Below are positions 26,286 through 36,802 of a stretch of DNA of 64,000 nt, in pieces (positions within the stretch are counted from its first letter, which is position 1; each line of letters begins with the position of its first letter). The stretch is from Streptomyces aculeolatus (lineage in GTDB: Bacteria; Actinomycetota; Actinomycetes; Streptomycetales; Streptomycetaceae). Location of the stretch: assembly GCF_020400605.1 (NCBI RefSeq), contig NZ_JAINRD010000002.1, forward strand, positions 248,001-312,000, in the 5' to 3' direction. The position numbers and the translations under genes are program-made. The notes below the pieces were generated by a model, which saw only the letters and a list, made by a program, of their open reading frames with translations, did no database searches and was not told the origin of the DNA.

Positions 26286-27482
26286 TCAGGCCGTGAAGAA
26301 CTCCGTGCCGTCCGTCACCACGTCGCCGTTGTCGGGCACCCCGGCGCCCGACCTGACCAGCCCGCCCGCCACCAGCACCGCGCCGTCGGCGAGTTCGGCC
26401 GCGGCGAAGGCCCACCGGCCCTCGACCATGCCGCCGGTGGGGGTCCAGGTCCGCGCCTGCGGGTCGTAGACCTCCGCGTTCTGGTAGCCGACGTCGAAGG
26501 TGGCGTCGTCGGTGCCGCCGATCACGAGGAGCCGTCCCGAGCGCAGCAGGACCGCCCGGTGGCTGCTGCGGCCCGTGGACATTCCCTCGGCCGCGCTCCA
26601 CGCCCGGGTCGCCGGGTCGTACCGTTCGGTGGTCCACTGGCTGTAGGGGTTGTACGTCCAGTCGTCCTGGAGTCCGGGGCTGTCGCCGCCGGTGACCAGC
26701 ACCGTGCCGTCCCGCAGCAGGGTCGCCTGGTGGCTCTTGCGTACGGAGCGGAGGTCGCCGGCGGGGGTCCAGGCGTCGAGGGCCGGGTCGTACACCTCGC
26801 AGAAGGACTGGCCCGCGTACAGGCCGCGGCCGATCGGGGTCATACCGCCCGGGACCAGGACGGTCCCGTTGCGCAGGAGTACGGCCGGGTGGCCGGCGCG
26901 TGCGTCGTTCATCGGTTCGGCGGTGACGGTCCACTCCCCGGTGGCGGGGTCGTAGACCTCCGCCGAGGTGAGCGCACTCTGGGAGAGCGCGGAGCGGGGT
27001 GCCAGGCCGCCGGCGATGAGGACCCGGCCGTCGGCGAGCAGCGTTGCGGAGTGCGCGAAGCGGGCCTCGTGCATCGCGCCTGTGGCGGTCCAGCCGCGGG
27101 TGGCCGGGTCGTAGACCTCGGCGGAGCTGACGCCCGGCTGGGACACGCCGCCGTACGGGCCGCTGAGGCCGCCCGCGGCCAGGACCCGCCCGTCGGACAG
27201 CTTCGTCAGGGTGTGCAGACGGCGGGAGACCGACAGCGGGGCGGTGGGCCGCCACTCCTTGGTGGCCGGGTCGAAGAGGACGGCGGTGTCCTGCGCGTTG
27301 CGGGCACGCTCCTCGCCGCCCGCCATCAGGACGGTTCCGTCGGCGAGGGTGAGGGCGCCGGCGCCCGCGCCGGCCCAGTATGTCGGGCCGGGCAGCTTGC
27401 CGGCGGCGCTCCAGGTGCCGGTGGCCGGGGCGGCGCCGGCGGCAGGGGTGTGTCCCGCGGCCAGGGAACGGTGGGTGCTCAC
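26286..27482 (-). CDS. Kelch-repeat beta-propeller protein, first copy
   Basis: This 398-residue protein has about six kelch repeats, with blades such as LADGTVLMAGG, LSDGRVLAAGG, LLADGRVLIAGG and LLRDGTVLVTGG alternating with EVYDPATGEW-type strands. Its GTG start overlaps the TcA stop by 4 bp (GTGA), so translation is coupled to the giant toxin subunit, which is good evidence for a shared job. There is no secretion signal. It is similar throughout to the kelch protein encoded next, suggesting tandem duplication. What the propeller binds is not evident. Confidence 0.83.
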   Translation of the reverse strand: MSTHRSLAAGHTPAAGAAPATGTWSAAGKLPGPTYWAGAGAGALTLADGTVLMAGGEERARNAQDTAVLFDPATKEWRPTAPLSVSRRLHTLTKLSDGRVLAAGGLSGPYGGVSQPGVSSAEVYDPATRGWTATGAMHEARFAHSATLLADGRVLIAGGLAPRSALSQSALTSAEVYDPATGEWTVTAEPMNDARAGHPAVLLRNGTVLVPGGMTPIGRGLYAGQSFCEVYDPALDAWTPAGDLRSVRKSHQATLLRDGTVLVTGGDSPGLQDDWTYNPYSQWTTERYDPATRAWSAAEGMSTGRSSHRAVLLRSGRLLVIGGTDDATFDVGYQNAEVYDPQARTWTPTGGMVEGRWAFAAAELADGAVLVAGGLVRSGAGVPDNGDVVTDGTEFFTA

Positions 27483-30400
27483 GGCGTTGTCTCCTCGGGT
27501 CGGGCGGCGGGCGGGGGTTCGGTGATCTCGTACGGACACACCAGGACCAGGTCGGTCACCGCCTCCGGGTTGAGCCGGTCGCCGGTGCGCAACTCCTCGG
27601 GCAGGGCCCGGATCGCCTCGCGGGTCACCGTCACGGTCACCGTCGCGTCGTCGCGCACCTGGAGGGCGACCCCGGTGAGCGCGGCGTGCGGCTGGCCGTC
27701 CAGGACCGGATCGGCGGCCAGTCCGCCGTCCGCCAGACCGCCTGCCGAGGTGGTGACCCGCACCGGCAGCACCCCCTGGAACAGCCGCAGGTACGGGGTG
27801 TCGGTGCCCGGCGCGGTGTCCCGGGACAGCACCAGCACGACCTCGGCCCTGCCGATCCGGATGCCGAAGTCCCGGAAGAGGTACGGGAAGCGGTCCTTCG
27901 TGACGGCGAACTCCAGCGCCGCCGGCTCCGTACCGGCGGGGGAGAGGAAGCGGGCCCACCGGTCCGCGTACTCCCGCCGTCCGCTGAACGCGCGGAACAG
28001 GCCCTTGCCGCCACCCGCGTGCACCCAGCGGGTGAGCCCGGCGCGCAGGTCGTCCCCGGCGGCCTCGGCCAGCGTCGGCCCGCCGTCGCGGGCGGTGTAG
28101 CGCACGTGCAGCACCACGTCGGTGACGGAGGCGTAGTCGAACTGCCGGAACTTCGCCGGCAGTTCGAGCTGCCACTCGCTGATCACGCCCTCCCCTTCGA
28201 AGGGCAGGTACCGCTCGTCGTGCAGGTCGGTCTCGAAGAGTCCGGCATCGTCCTGGCCGGTGCTGGTGACGATGGACTGCACGGGTCCCGTGTGGTCGCG
28301 GAAGCGCGGGTCGGCCGCCTTGTCGCGGCCGTACGGCTGTCCGCCGGAGATCCGCGGGTCGATCCGGACGCTGCTGCGCAGCAGCCGGGCGGTCAGGTTG
28401 ACCGAGGTGTACGGGCCGGCGACGCACGGCACCGTGAGGGCGACGCTCTTGATCCGCCGCTGGTAGTGGCCGGGCCCGTCGACGTCGAAGAGCGCCTCGG
28501 GCAGCGAGACGTAGCAGCGGCCGGTCTCCTTCAGCCGCAGCAGTGCGGCCGGGTCGAACTGCGCCAGCGAGATCCGCTTGGTCAGCTCGAACTCGCGGGC
28601 GTCGGCCTCCAGGTACGCGGCGTCCATCCGGCTGAGGTCGGCTGCCAGGCGGTCGCCGGCGAGCAGCCCCTTGTGCAGGCTGTCCCAGTATCCGAAGGTG
28701 ATGAAGTCCGAATCGGCGACGCCCAGTTCGTGCCGCCACGAGCGCTCGGCGCGCTTCGCCACGTCGTAGGCGAGCTGGTACGCCTGGAAGTACGTGGTGG
28801 ATAGCTGCCCGGCCAGCCAGTCGTACAGCTCGGTGCTGGTGAACTTGCCCTTGAGGAAGTCCGCGACCTCCCGCGCCTGCTCCCGCTGCTTGTCGTGGTT
28901 GTCCAGCTCCCGTTCGGCGACGGCGTGGCGGATCTCGGCCGCGGCGGTCTCCTTGTCGAGCTGGGCGCCCTCCAGCTGCGCCTGGCCGGCCTGGAAGGCC
29001 CAGTCCTCGGCGCGGCGCTGGAAGCCGCCCTGGGTCTGCGCCACCGACGCCTGGGTGGTCAGGTTCGAGGCGTAGGAGCTGAGCGAGCCGGACGAGCTGT
29101 TGATGGCGCCGGTGAGGTTGCTGCCGCCGAACCACAGGCCCAGGGTGAACGGCGAGCCCGTCTTGGCCTCCGGGATGAGGCTGGTGACGGTGCCGAGGGC
29201 CTGAATGCCCGTCGCGATGTACTGGTAGGTCTTCGCCGTGGCGGACAGGTCGGCGTACGAGGTCTCGTACCCGTTCACGTACTCCCGGGTCGCGTAGTAC
29301 TCGCGCCGGTGCTCGGCGACGGCCCGGGCCCGTACGGCCGCGTCGTACGCCTCGTTCGCCTCCCGCACCTGCTGCTTGCGCACGTCGCGGGCCGCGTCGA
29401 GCAGCGCGATCTCGTGCCCGGCGCGCAGCCGCGCGAGCGCCTCGCCGTCCCGCTTCTCCAGCGCTTCCAGCAGCCGGGAGCCGAACTCCCGGACCTGCCC
29501 GGCGAGTTCCTTCGCCTGTGCGGCCACGGTCGCGAAGCGGTAGTGCGGCAGGGGGGCGCTGATGTCGTCGAGGACCTGGCCCAGGTCGACGCCCGCGGCG
29601 GCGGCCCGCGCGAGCAGCGAGGGGTCGATCGGCGGGCCGAACAGGGGCGTGGCACGCAGTACGCCGTCGATGTCCAGCGAGTTGCGGATCTTGAAGAGCC
29701 TGTCGCCGACCGTGTCCCAGTAGCCGGCGAGCTTGTCGTTGCGGGGGAGGCAGAAGTACTGCAGCCAGCGGAGGTTCACCCCCGGCAGCAGGCTGGGCGT
29801 CACCTCGCCGCGGGGGCCGACGGCGCTGCCGGCGAGCAGGTTCTCGACGGCGACGACCGCGTCGGCGAGCGGCCGGTCGCTGTTGAGGAGCTGCCGGTAG
29901 CTCTGCGGGTCCGGGGTGCGGCGGGTGATCTCCTCCGGGGGGCGGCCCAGCAGTTCGGCGGCGAGGACGTAGAGCTGGGTGGCCTGGTTGATGGTCTCCA
30001 GGGTGTCCTGGCGGAACAGCTGGTCGCCCCAGGCGATCAGGTTGTCCAGGTACTTCATCACCACGGCCTTCTGGTAGGCGGTGGTACGGGTGCGGGCGAC
30101 CACGTCCGGCTGGAACGGGTTCCGCAGCCAGTTCCGCACCGCCTGCAGCGTCTCCTCGTCGCCGCCCGCGGCCTTCTCCAGGACCTGTTCGATGCGCTGC
30201 TCGTAGTAGGTGTCGCTGCCCGCCTCGAAGAAGGGCTTGGTGATCCAGAAGCGCTGCGGCCGTTCCACCTCGGTGTCCCGGTTCGTGGGGTCGAAGATCC
30301 GGTGGAACCACTTCAGCGCCTCGTCGAAGCGCCGGTCGGCCGACAGCCGCTCGGCGATCAGCAGCGGCACGTGGAAGAACAGCTCCCAGTTGTACTCGGC

Positions 30401-33400
30401 GTAGGAGTCGCCCAGCGCGAACGCGACGGGTTCGGCGGGGTACGGCTTGATGATCCGGTCCCGGTCACCGGTGTGCGGGTTGTACATGTCCGGCGAGGCG
30501 AAGTCGAACGGCCCCGTCCACCAGTCGGGGTGCAACTGGAGGTTCCGGTCGTACACGCCGGCCAGGCCGTGGCGCGCGTATTCGTCGAGGAACGCGCCGG
30601 TGTGCGGGTGGTACAGCGGTACGAACCGGAAGTCGACCCGCGTGTCCAGTGCGGCGCCGAAGGCGCCGTCGCCCAGCGACCCCCCGGCCGCGGCCGGGCC
30701 GGGGCCGAGGGCCGGCGGGCCCGGCACGTCCTGCCCCTCCAGGAGGTAGGTGCGCCTGCCGTCGGAGAAGTACTGGAGGTAGCGCTGCGACGGGTCGCCG
30801 AACTGCTGCGACTCGTAGGTGCGGTACAGGTGCGGGCCGGGGGTCGCCTGGAGCAGGTAGACGCTCCTGGGCTGCCCCGGGATCGCGGTCGGGTCGATGA
30901 TGGACATGTGGCCCCAGGCGAGGCCCGGGAGGATCTCGTCCTCGACGCGCTCGTTGTAGGAGATGTTGGTGAAGTCCGTACGCGGCACCGGCATCGGGCC
31001 GGTGTACGTCTCCCGCGGCCTGAGCTCCATCGAGTAGGTGTAGACGCTGTTGCGCAGGCTGAAGCGGAAGTTCCCCGAGATGTGGTGCGTGGGGTTCGGG
31101 GAGATGACGTCGCTGTACACCAGCCACAGCAGCAGGTCCCCGGTCACGGCGTCGATCTCGGGCAGCAGCACGTACGTGTCGATGTTGGCGGCGGCGGGGA
31201 TGCCGAACTTCAGCTGGGTGACCAGCGCGCCGTCGGCCAGCTTCTTGGCCTCCCAGCCGCCGTCCGCGTACCGGCTCCAGTGGAGCTGGATCTTCCAGTA
31301 GTGCAGCGGGTCCGGGAGTTCCGCGCCCGGTTCGATCTTGAAGGGGACCTTCTCCTGCTGCTCGGTCAGCGACGTCCAGAACAGGTACAGATGACCGTTC
31401 CACACGATCGGGACGATCGCGTCGGTCTCGAATTCCAGGTCGACCTTCTCCCAGGGCGACCAGGTGGTGCGGTCCTCCCAGCGGCGGAAGTAGTGGCTGC
31501 CGGGCGACGACTCGGTGCGGGCGAAGACGTACACGGTCTCGCCGTCCGGCCTGGCGTGCCGGTACGAGCCGATGGGCCGCAGGTGCGCGAGGTCGTCGAG
31601 CTTCTCCAGATAGTGCAGGAACGCCTTCTCCGCGTGGGCCCCGGTCAGCTCCTTCTGCATCAGCTCGTTCTCCAACTCCGCGAACTGCGGCGACTTGCCG
31701 GGCCGCAGATCCGGCTCGAAGTAGTTCTCGGGGTAGAGGAAGACCTTCTGGTTCGCCTCCCACAGCCGGTACGCCTTCATCCACTCCCAGCGCTGCCAGT
31801 ACTCCGCGTCGGGGTGGACGGAGATGTCCTCCAGGTTGAGCTGGATGCGCTGGATGTAGAGCTGCACGCTGAAGATCGCCTGCGCGATCCTCGTGGTGAG
31901 CTGGGCCGGGCCCATCTCCACGTCGACGAGGAAGTAGTCGAAGAGCGTGTTGGTGTCGTGCCAGTAGGGCTCGTCCCGGTGGTCGCGCAGGGGGTTGGCG
32001 ATCAGGTGGCCGACCAGTGCCGCCCGCTGCTTCTCGCGCAGCGCGTCGCGCAGCGTCCCGCCGGCCGCGGGCCAGTCGCGCAGGCTGTGCCGGGCCTTCG
32101 CCGCCTGCCAGGCCGACTGCGCGGCCTCCGGGGCGAGGTCCGGCGGCAGCCACTCGGCCGCCCGCTCCGCGGACACGCCGAGCTTGTGCACCAGGGTGAT
32201 CGCGGTGAGCAACTGCAGCAGACCCTCCTCGCCGTAGAAGTCGGCGGGGGCGGTGAGGTCCAGCAGGCCGCTGCCGGTGAGCACGTCGAGGTCGGCGCGG
32301 TCCCACTGCGTCTGCCGGGCGAGTTCGGCGAGCACGTCCGCGGCCACGGCGCCGGGGACGCGGGCCGCGGCGAACACGGCCTTCAGGGTGGGCGCCCGGC
32401 CGGGGACGCGGTCGCGGAGCCGGGCCAGTCCCAGCAGCCGTACGAACCGCGCGAACAGCGGCGACGGGCCGGGCAGGACTTCCGTCGGCAGCGCGTTCGG
32501 GTCGAGCCAGCCGGCGGACGGCGCGTACCGGAAGATCCACGGGATCTCCTCGGCCGTCACCCGCAGCCGGTTGAGCAGCAGCGCCACGCGGTGCACCAGC
32601 GTCAGGGTCGTGAACTGCTCGGGGAAGCCCTCGGGCGTCACCGCCACGGCCGGGTCGCTGCCGACGAACCGCGGCGCGAGGAAGTCCTGCAGCGCGGTCG
32701 GCTTCGACGGCGACCGCAGCCACGTGCCGAGCAGCACGTCCGCGCTCGCCGCGTCCAGCCCCGCGGCCTGGCCCACCTGCTGCTTCACCGTGATCTCGCT
32801 CAGCACGCGGCGCAGATACGGGTTCAGCCGCTCCAGCACGAGCTGGAAGCGGGCGGCGGGCGAGGTCCGGCCGTCGAACAGGGCGCGCCGGTCGGCGGCG
32901 GTGAGGAACACGTCGGCGGGGGCGGGCGGTTCGTCCTGGACCTGCGCCAGGGTGTCGACGGCCATCCGGTACGCGTCGTCGTCCCAGGCGGCGCGCACCG
33001 CGGCGAGGTCGTCGGGCGGCAGATAGGCGCGTGTGCACAGCGCTCTGCGGGACACGTCGTAGAACACCGTGCCCGACAGCTTCGCGGGGAGTTGGAGCGC
33101 GGGCGGCTCGGTGTCCAGCGGCGCGGCGTACAGCGGCGGGCGCAGCGCCTTCATCCGGGTGGCGGTGAAGGTGCGGGGTGCGTCGTGGAGGGTCTTCACC
33201 GCGGTGCGCCAGGCGGCGGTCGCGCCGGGCAGTGCGGTCAGGGTGTCCCGCTGGGCGTCGGTCATCGGCCCGGTGAACACCAGCAGCGCCGTCTCGGCGT
33301 CGTAGCGGACGGGGAAGCCGGAGAGCGCGTACAGCGCGTCGGGCACGGCATCGACGGAGACGGTGTACTCCAGGGTGCCGAGCAGGGTGGAGACGGCCTC

Positions 33401-36400
33401 CTGGACGAGCGCGGTGTCCCAGCCGAGCAGCGCGAGGTCCTTCTTGGTCAGCTCGCCCTTCTCGTCGCTGGTCTGCGCCGTCTGCTGGTGGACGGCCTGC
33501 AGGGCGCCGCGCAGCGCGGTGAGCGTCGCGGACAGGGCGTCGGCCGCCGGGACCGGGCTGTCGTGGGCGGGCACGCCGGCGGTGAGCACCGCGTCGGCCT
33601 CGGGCACGGTGAAGCCGCGGGCGGCCAGCGCGTCGACCGCGTCGAGGAACCGCTCGGTGGCGACGACGAGCGCGTCGACCGGGGGCAGCGCCGCCGTGGG
33701 CGCGTCGGGGTGGCCCGGCCGGAGGAGGGCCCGGCCGGTGGTGAGTTCGGGCTCGTCGCCGCCGCCGGGCGGGGGCAGCAGGGAGTGCGCCGGGTGCGTC
33801 ATCGGCAGGCCGGAACTCAGCTCCGGCTCCCCGCCGTTGAAGGGATCAGGCGGTACGGGGAAGGGGCCGCCGCCTCCGTACAGCTCGATCAGCCGCAGCA
33901 GGTCGGCGATCGACATGTCCAGCGTGCGGGCGAGGACGACCGTCCGGTACAGGGCGGACAGGTTCGCCAGGGTCAGCAGCCGGTTCGGGGCCACCGAGCG
34001 GGGGCCGGTGATCAGCTCGGCCAGTTCGGCGTCGGTGACCTCCAGGACGGCGAGCAGCGCGGAGGTGACGGCGGGCGCGAGCAGGTCGCCGACGACCGCC
34101 ACCTCGGTGCGGGCGGCGTTCAGCGCGAACGGGCTGACCTGCCCGGGTTCGAGCTGCACCACGGTCGGGTCCAGGAACAGCCGGTCGTACAGCGGCGGTC
34201 GGTCCGCCGTCGCGTACGGGTGGGTGGGCAGCGGCCCGTAGAAGACCAGCACCTGTTCGCGGGTGAGCCGCAGCCGGTCGGCGAGCCGCCGGACGGCGAC
34301 GACGCCGCGCAGGGCCGTCGCGTCCAGCCGGCCCCGGGTGCCGGCGGACATCAGCACGAGGTCGAGGTCGAGGGCCGGCCAGCCGAGCGCCCGCTGGAGG
34401 CGGACGAACCGGTGGAGGCGGTCGAGGAACGCCGGGTCGAGACCGGACAGGTAGAGGTTGTTCGTGTCGCAGGCCGGTCCGCCGTCGCTGCCGATGACGT
34501 GCACCGCGCCGTGCGGGTTGACGAACCGGGTGTCCAGGATCGTCACCAGGTCCGCGTAGCGCATGCCGGTCGCGTCCAGCATCCGCCGCACGACGGTCAG
34601 GTCGAGGACCAGGGCGTCGGGTGAGGTGTCGGCCGGCCGGCCGTAGAACTCCGCGAGCGTACGGGCCGGATCCAGCGGCTCGCCCGTCACGATCCGCCCC
34701 CCGGCCGGCGGCAGTCCGGCGCGCTCCACGGCCACGGTGGTCCCGGTCGCGGTGGCGGGGCGCAGCACGGCCAGCAACTCCTCGCGTGGCACGCCGAGAT
34801 GGGCCAGGGAGACCCGGGTCTGCTCGCGCCACAGGTCGAAGGGCAGCCCGAACGGGTGGACGGCCCGGCGCAGCACCTCGTACGCCCCCGCGTTCACGTG
34901 CTGCGGCTGGGCCCGCAGGTGTGCGGGGTCACCGCTGGTCTGCCGCTCGGTCGCCGGGATGTGGACGGGCGAGACGACGTCTTCCAGGAGTTCGTTCACC
35001 AGGTCGACGTACGGGAGTTGCAGGTTGGTGTTGTCGCAGGTCAGCTCGGTGTCCCAGAGGTCGGGCCGACGCCGGTACAGCGCGTTGGCGACGTGGCCCT
35101 CGTCGCCGGGGGGCCCGGGGTCGCCGTAGCTGCCGAGGTCGCGGAGCGACAGCAGCAGGTCGACGAGGTACGCGGCCTGGCCGTGCACGGAGCGGCAGTC
35201 GGAGCAGGCGCAGTAGTCCACCGAGCCGAACAGCTCCTCCCAGTCGGGGATCTGCGCGGCGAGTCCGGCGGAGCCGGCGGGGGAGGACAGCCACGGCATG
35301 TCGAAGTGGGCGGCGGTGCGCAGGTCGGCGACGAGGGTGACCGAGGCGGCGTGCACCTGCCCGGCACGGGCGTGTACCGCCCGGGCGTGCTCCTCGCCGA
35401 GGGCGCCGGCGAGGTGCCGGACGAAGGTCTCCCGGCCGGCCCTCGCCACCGCGTACGCGGAGTGGTAGCCCCTGTCGCGCAGGGCCTGCACCGCGTCGTA
35501 CCGCGGGGTGAGGGCGGCCAGGCGCTGGACGCCCGCGAGTTCTTCGCGCGCGGACTCGTCGGGCACCGTGACGGCGTCGACCCGGGTGGTGGTCAGGTCG
35601 AAGCCCGGGTGGCCGGCGAGGAACCGCGCGGCCGGCGAGCCTGCCGCGGCGGTGGCCACGCCGTGGGCGAGGTGGGCCCCGGGATGGGCCTGGGCGACGA
35701 GTTCCGCGACGAGTTCGCCGTACGCGCCCTCGGCGGGTGCGTCGTCGTCCGCCGGGCCCAGCAGGGTCCGTACGGAGTCCGGCACGCCCGCCTCGGCGGC
35801 CAGCGCGGCCCAGTCCGCGCCGCCGAGCCGGACCAGCCGGGACGGGTCCGCCGGCGCCTCGGCGCCGAGCCGGTCCAGCAGGGCCCCGACGAGCGGCACG
35901 TTGCCGCCGGTGGCCGCGCCGAGGTGCAGCGCGAGCCGCAGCCGGTCCGCCTCCGCGGCCGGCAGCCAGGACCAGAACGCGGGCCCGTCCCTCCGGTCCA
36001 GCCAGCCGCGGTAGATCTCCGCGCGGCGGTCCGCGGCGGGCACCGCGAGCGCGAACAGCTCCGCGACCGGCGTGCCCGACCCCGGCTCCGGCGCGGCGAC
36101 CGCGGCCACCTCCTTCTCCCGCAGCCCGCGGACGAAGTCGTCGGCGGCGCTGGGCCCCGGGACGCGGATCACGCCCGCGTCACCGGCGGCGAGCAGCGTG
36201 TCCCGCAGGCCGGCCGGCGCGGTCCGTGCCAGCGCAGGCAACTCCGGCGGCAGGCCGAACCGGACGAGCCCGTAGAACAGTTCGGCGGGCAGCCCCGTGG
36301 CGGCGGCGTGCCGGGCGGCGGTGGCCGCGTACCCGATCCGGGCGCGGCTGCGGCCCGTCGCGCGGGCCAGGTAGCCGAGATCCTGCGGGGCGCCGTGCGG

Positions 36401-36802
36401 GGTGACCTCTGCCAGCGGCACCCCGTCGAGCAGCGGCGTGAGTTCGGCCAGCAGCCGCTCGTACTCCGAGGTGCCGTCGGGCGGGAGCGTCAGTTCCACC
36501 CGCTCGCGGGGGCCGGGCCCGGGGCGTACCAGCTCCGCGGTGTGCTCACCGCCGCCGGGGCGCGCGGCGGTGGCGCGGACGACGAGGTCGGCGGAGGTCT
36601 CGGGGGCGGGGTAGGTGAGGCGGTACGTGCCGTCGGCGCCGGTGACGGCGTGCCCGGCCGGCGACTCGGACCGCAGCCGGCGCAGCGCGGCGGTCACCGC
36701 CACGCCGGCGGCGGGCGATCCGTCGTGGCGGAGCACCGCTCCGCTCAGGGCGTACGGCGCGGGCCCCTCGGACCCGGCGGCGTCAGTGTGCGTGCCGGAC
36801 AT
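27479..36802 (-). CDS. Tc toxin subunit A (TcdA-like pore/translocation protein)
   Basis: This 3,107-residue protein matches the large A subunit of ABC-type (Tc) toxins, which forms a pentameric syringe that inserts into target membranes and translocates the payload held by BC. Residues about 12-75 form a carboxypeptidase-regulatory/transthyretin-like beta-sandwich, followed by a long helical shell. At about 1640-1950 lies the neuraminidase-like/ABC-toxin N-terminal region (YPENYFEPDLRPGKSPQF). At about 2480-2830 is the TcdA/TcdB pore-forming region with a Ser/Gly-rich hydrophobic stretch near LWFGGSNLTGAI. The BC-docking end contains SLPEALFDVDGPGHYQRRIK. There is no signal peptide. GGGGAGG precedes the ATG. 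It sits 62 bp downstream of the BC gene and overlaps the kelch gene. Confidence 0.87.
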   Translation of the reverse strand: MSGTHTDAAGSEGPAPYALSGAVLRHDGSPAAGVAVTAALRRLRSESPAGHAVTGADGTYRLTYPAPETSADLVVRATAARPGGGEHTAELVRPGPGPRERVELTLPPDGTSEYERLLAELTPLLDGVPLAEVTPHGAPQDLGYLARATGRSRARIGYAATAARHAAATGLPAELFYGLVRFGLPPELPALARTAPAGLRDTLLAAGDAGVIRVPGPSAADDFVRGLREKEVAAVAAPEPGSGTPVAELFALAVPAADRRAEIYRGWLDRRDGPAFWSWLPAAEADRLRLALHLGAATGGNVPLVGALLDRLGAEAPADPSRLVRLGGADWAALAAEAGVPDSVRTLLGPADDDAPAEGAYGELVAELVAQAHPGAHLAHGVATAAAGSPAARFLAGHPGFDLTTTRVDAVTVPDESAREELAGVQRLAALTPRYDAVQALRDRGYHSAYAVARAGRETFVRHLAGALGEEHARAVHARAGQVHAASVTLVADLRTAAHFDMPWLSSPAGSAGLAAQIPDWEELFGSVDYCACSDCRSVHGQAAYLVDLLLSLRDLGSYGDPGPPGDEGHVANALYRRRPDLWDTELTCDNTNLQLPYVDLVNELLEDVVSPVHIPATERQTSGDPAHLRAQPQHVNAGAYEVLRRAVHPFGLPFDLWREQTRVSLAHLGVPREELLAVLRPATATGTTVAVERAGLPPAGGRIVTGEPLDPARTLAEFYGRPADTSPDALVLDLTVVRRMLDATGMRYADLVTILDTRFVNPHGAVHVIGSDGGPACDTNNLYLSGLDPAFLDRLHRFVRLQRALGWPALDLDLVLMSAGTRGRLDATALRGVVAVRRLADRLRLTREQVLVFYGPLPTHPYATADRPPLYDRLFLDPTVVQLEPGQVSPFALNAARTEVAVVGDLLAPAVTSALLAVLEVTDAELAELITGPRSVAPNRLLTLANLSALYRTVVLARTLDMSIADLLRLIELYGGGGPFPVPPDPFNGGEPELSSGLPMTHPAHSLLPPPGGGDEPELTTGRALLRPGHPDAPTAALPPVDALVVATERFLDAVDALAARGFTVPEADAVLTAGVPAHDSPVPAADALSATLTALRGALQAVHQQTAQTSDEKGELTKKDLALLGWDTALVQEAVSTLLGTLEYTVSVDAVPDALYALSGFPVRYDAETALLVFTGPMTDAQRDTLTALPGATAAWRTAVKTLHDAPRTFTATRMKALRPPLYAAPLDTEPPALQLPAKLSGTVFYDVSRRALCTRAYLPPDDLAAVRAAWDDDAYRMAVDTLAQVQDEPPAPADVFLTAADRRALFDGRTSPAARFQLVLERLNPYLRRVLSEITVKQQVGQAAGLDAASADVLLGTWLRSPSKPTALQDFLAPRFVGSDPAVAVTPEGFPEQFTTLTLVHRVALLLNRLRVTAEEIPWIFRYAPSAGWLDPNALPTEVLPGPSPLFARFVRLLGLARLRDRVPGRAPTLKAVFAAARVPGAVAADVLAELARQTQWDRADLDVLTGSGLLDLTAPADFYGEEGLLQLLTAITLVHKLGVSAERAAEWLPPDLAPEAAQSAWQAAKARHSLRDWPAAGGTLRDALREKQRAALVGHLIANPLRDHRDEPYWHDTNTLFDYFLVDVEMGPAQLTTRIAQAIFSVQLYIQRIQLNLEDISVHPDAEYWQRWEWMKAYRLWEANQKVFLYPENYFEPDLRPGKSPQFAELENELMQKELTGAHAEKAFLHYLEKLDDLAHLRPIGSYRHARPDGETVYVFARTESSPGSHYFRRWEDRTTWSPWEKVDLEFETDAIVPIVWNGHLYLFWTSLTEQQEKVPFKIEPGAELPDPLHYWKIQLHWSRYADGGWEAKKLADGALVTQLKFGIPAAANIDTYVLLPEIDAVTGDLLLWLVYSDVISPNPTHHISGNFRFSLRNSVYTYSMELRPRETYTGPMPVPRTDFTNISYNERVEDEILPGLAWGHMSIIDPTAIPGQPRSVYLLQATPGPHLYRTYESQQFGDPSQRYLQYFSDGRRTYLLEGQDVPGPPALGPGPAAAGGSLGDGAFGAALDTRVDFRFVPLYHPHTGAFLDEYARHGLAGVYDRNLQLHPDWWTGPFDFASPDMYNPHTGDRDRIIKPYPAEPVAFALGDSYAEYNWELFFHVPLLIAERLSADRRFDEALKWFHRIFDPTNRDTEVERPQRFWITKPFFEAGSDTYYEQRIEQVLEKAAGGDEETLQAVRNWLRNPFQPDVVARTRTTAYQKAVVMKYLDNLIAWGDQLFRQDTLETINQATQLYVLAAELLGRPPEEITRRTPDPQSYRQLLNSDRPLADAVVAVENLLAGSAVGPRGEVTPSLLPGVNLRWLQYFCLPRNDKLAGYWDTVGDRLFKIRNSLDIDGVLRATPLFGPPIDPSLLARAAAAGVDLGQVLDDISAPLPHYRFATVAAQAKELAGQVREFGSRLLEALEKRDGEALARLRAGHEIALLDAARDVRKQQVREANEAYDAAVRARAVAEHRREYYATREYVNGYETSYADLSATAKTYQYIATGIQALGTVTSLIPEAKTGSPFTLGLWFGGSNLTGAINSSSGSLSSYASNLTTQASVAQTQGGFQRRAEDWAFQAGQAQLEGAQLDKETAAAEIRHAVAERELDNHDKQREQAREVADFLKGKFTSTELYDWLAGQLSTTYFQAYQLAYDVAKRAERSWRHELGVADSDFITFGYWDSLHKGLLAGDRLAADLSRMDAAYLEADAREFELTKRISLAQFDPAALLRLKETGRCYVSLPEALFDVDGPGHYQRRIKSVALTVPCVAGPYTSVNLTARLLRSSVRIDPRISGGQPYGRDKAADPRFRDHTGPVQSIVTSTGQDDAGLFETDLHDERYLPFEGEGVISEWQLELPAKFRQFDYASVTDVVLHVRYTARDGGPTLAEAAGDDLRAGLTRWVHAGGGKGLFRAFSGRREYADRWARFLSPAGTEPAALEFAVTKDRFPYLFRDFGIRIGRAEVVLVLSRDTAPGTDTPYLRLFQGVLPVRVTTSAGGLADGGLAADPVLDGQPHAALTGVALQVRDDATVTVTVTREAIRALPEELRTGDRLNPEAVTDLVLVCPYEITEPPPAARPEETTP

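Noticed and set aside
28895..34624. A 1,900-codon open frame on the plus strand inside the TcA gene
   Set aside because: It is the antisense shadow of TcA with Val/Gly/Gln/Arg-rich nonsense composition and no start context.
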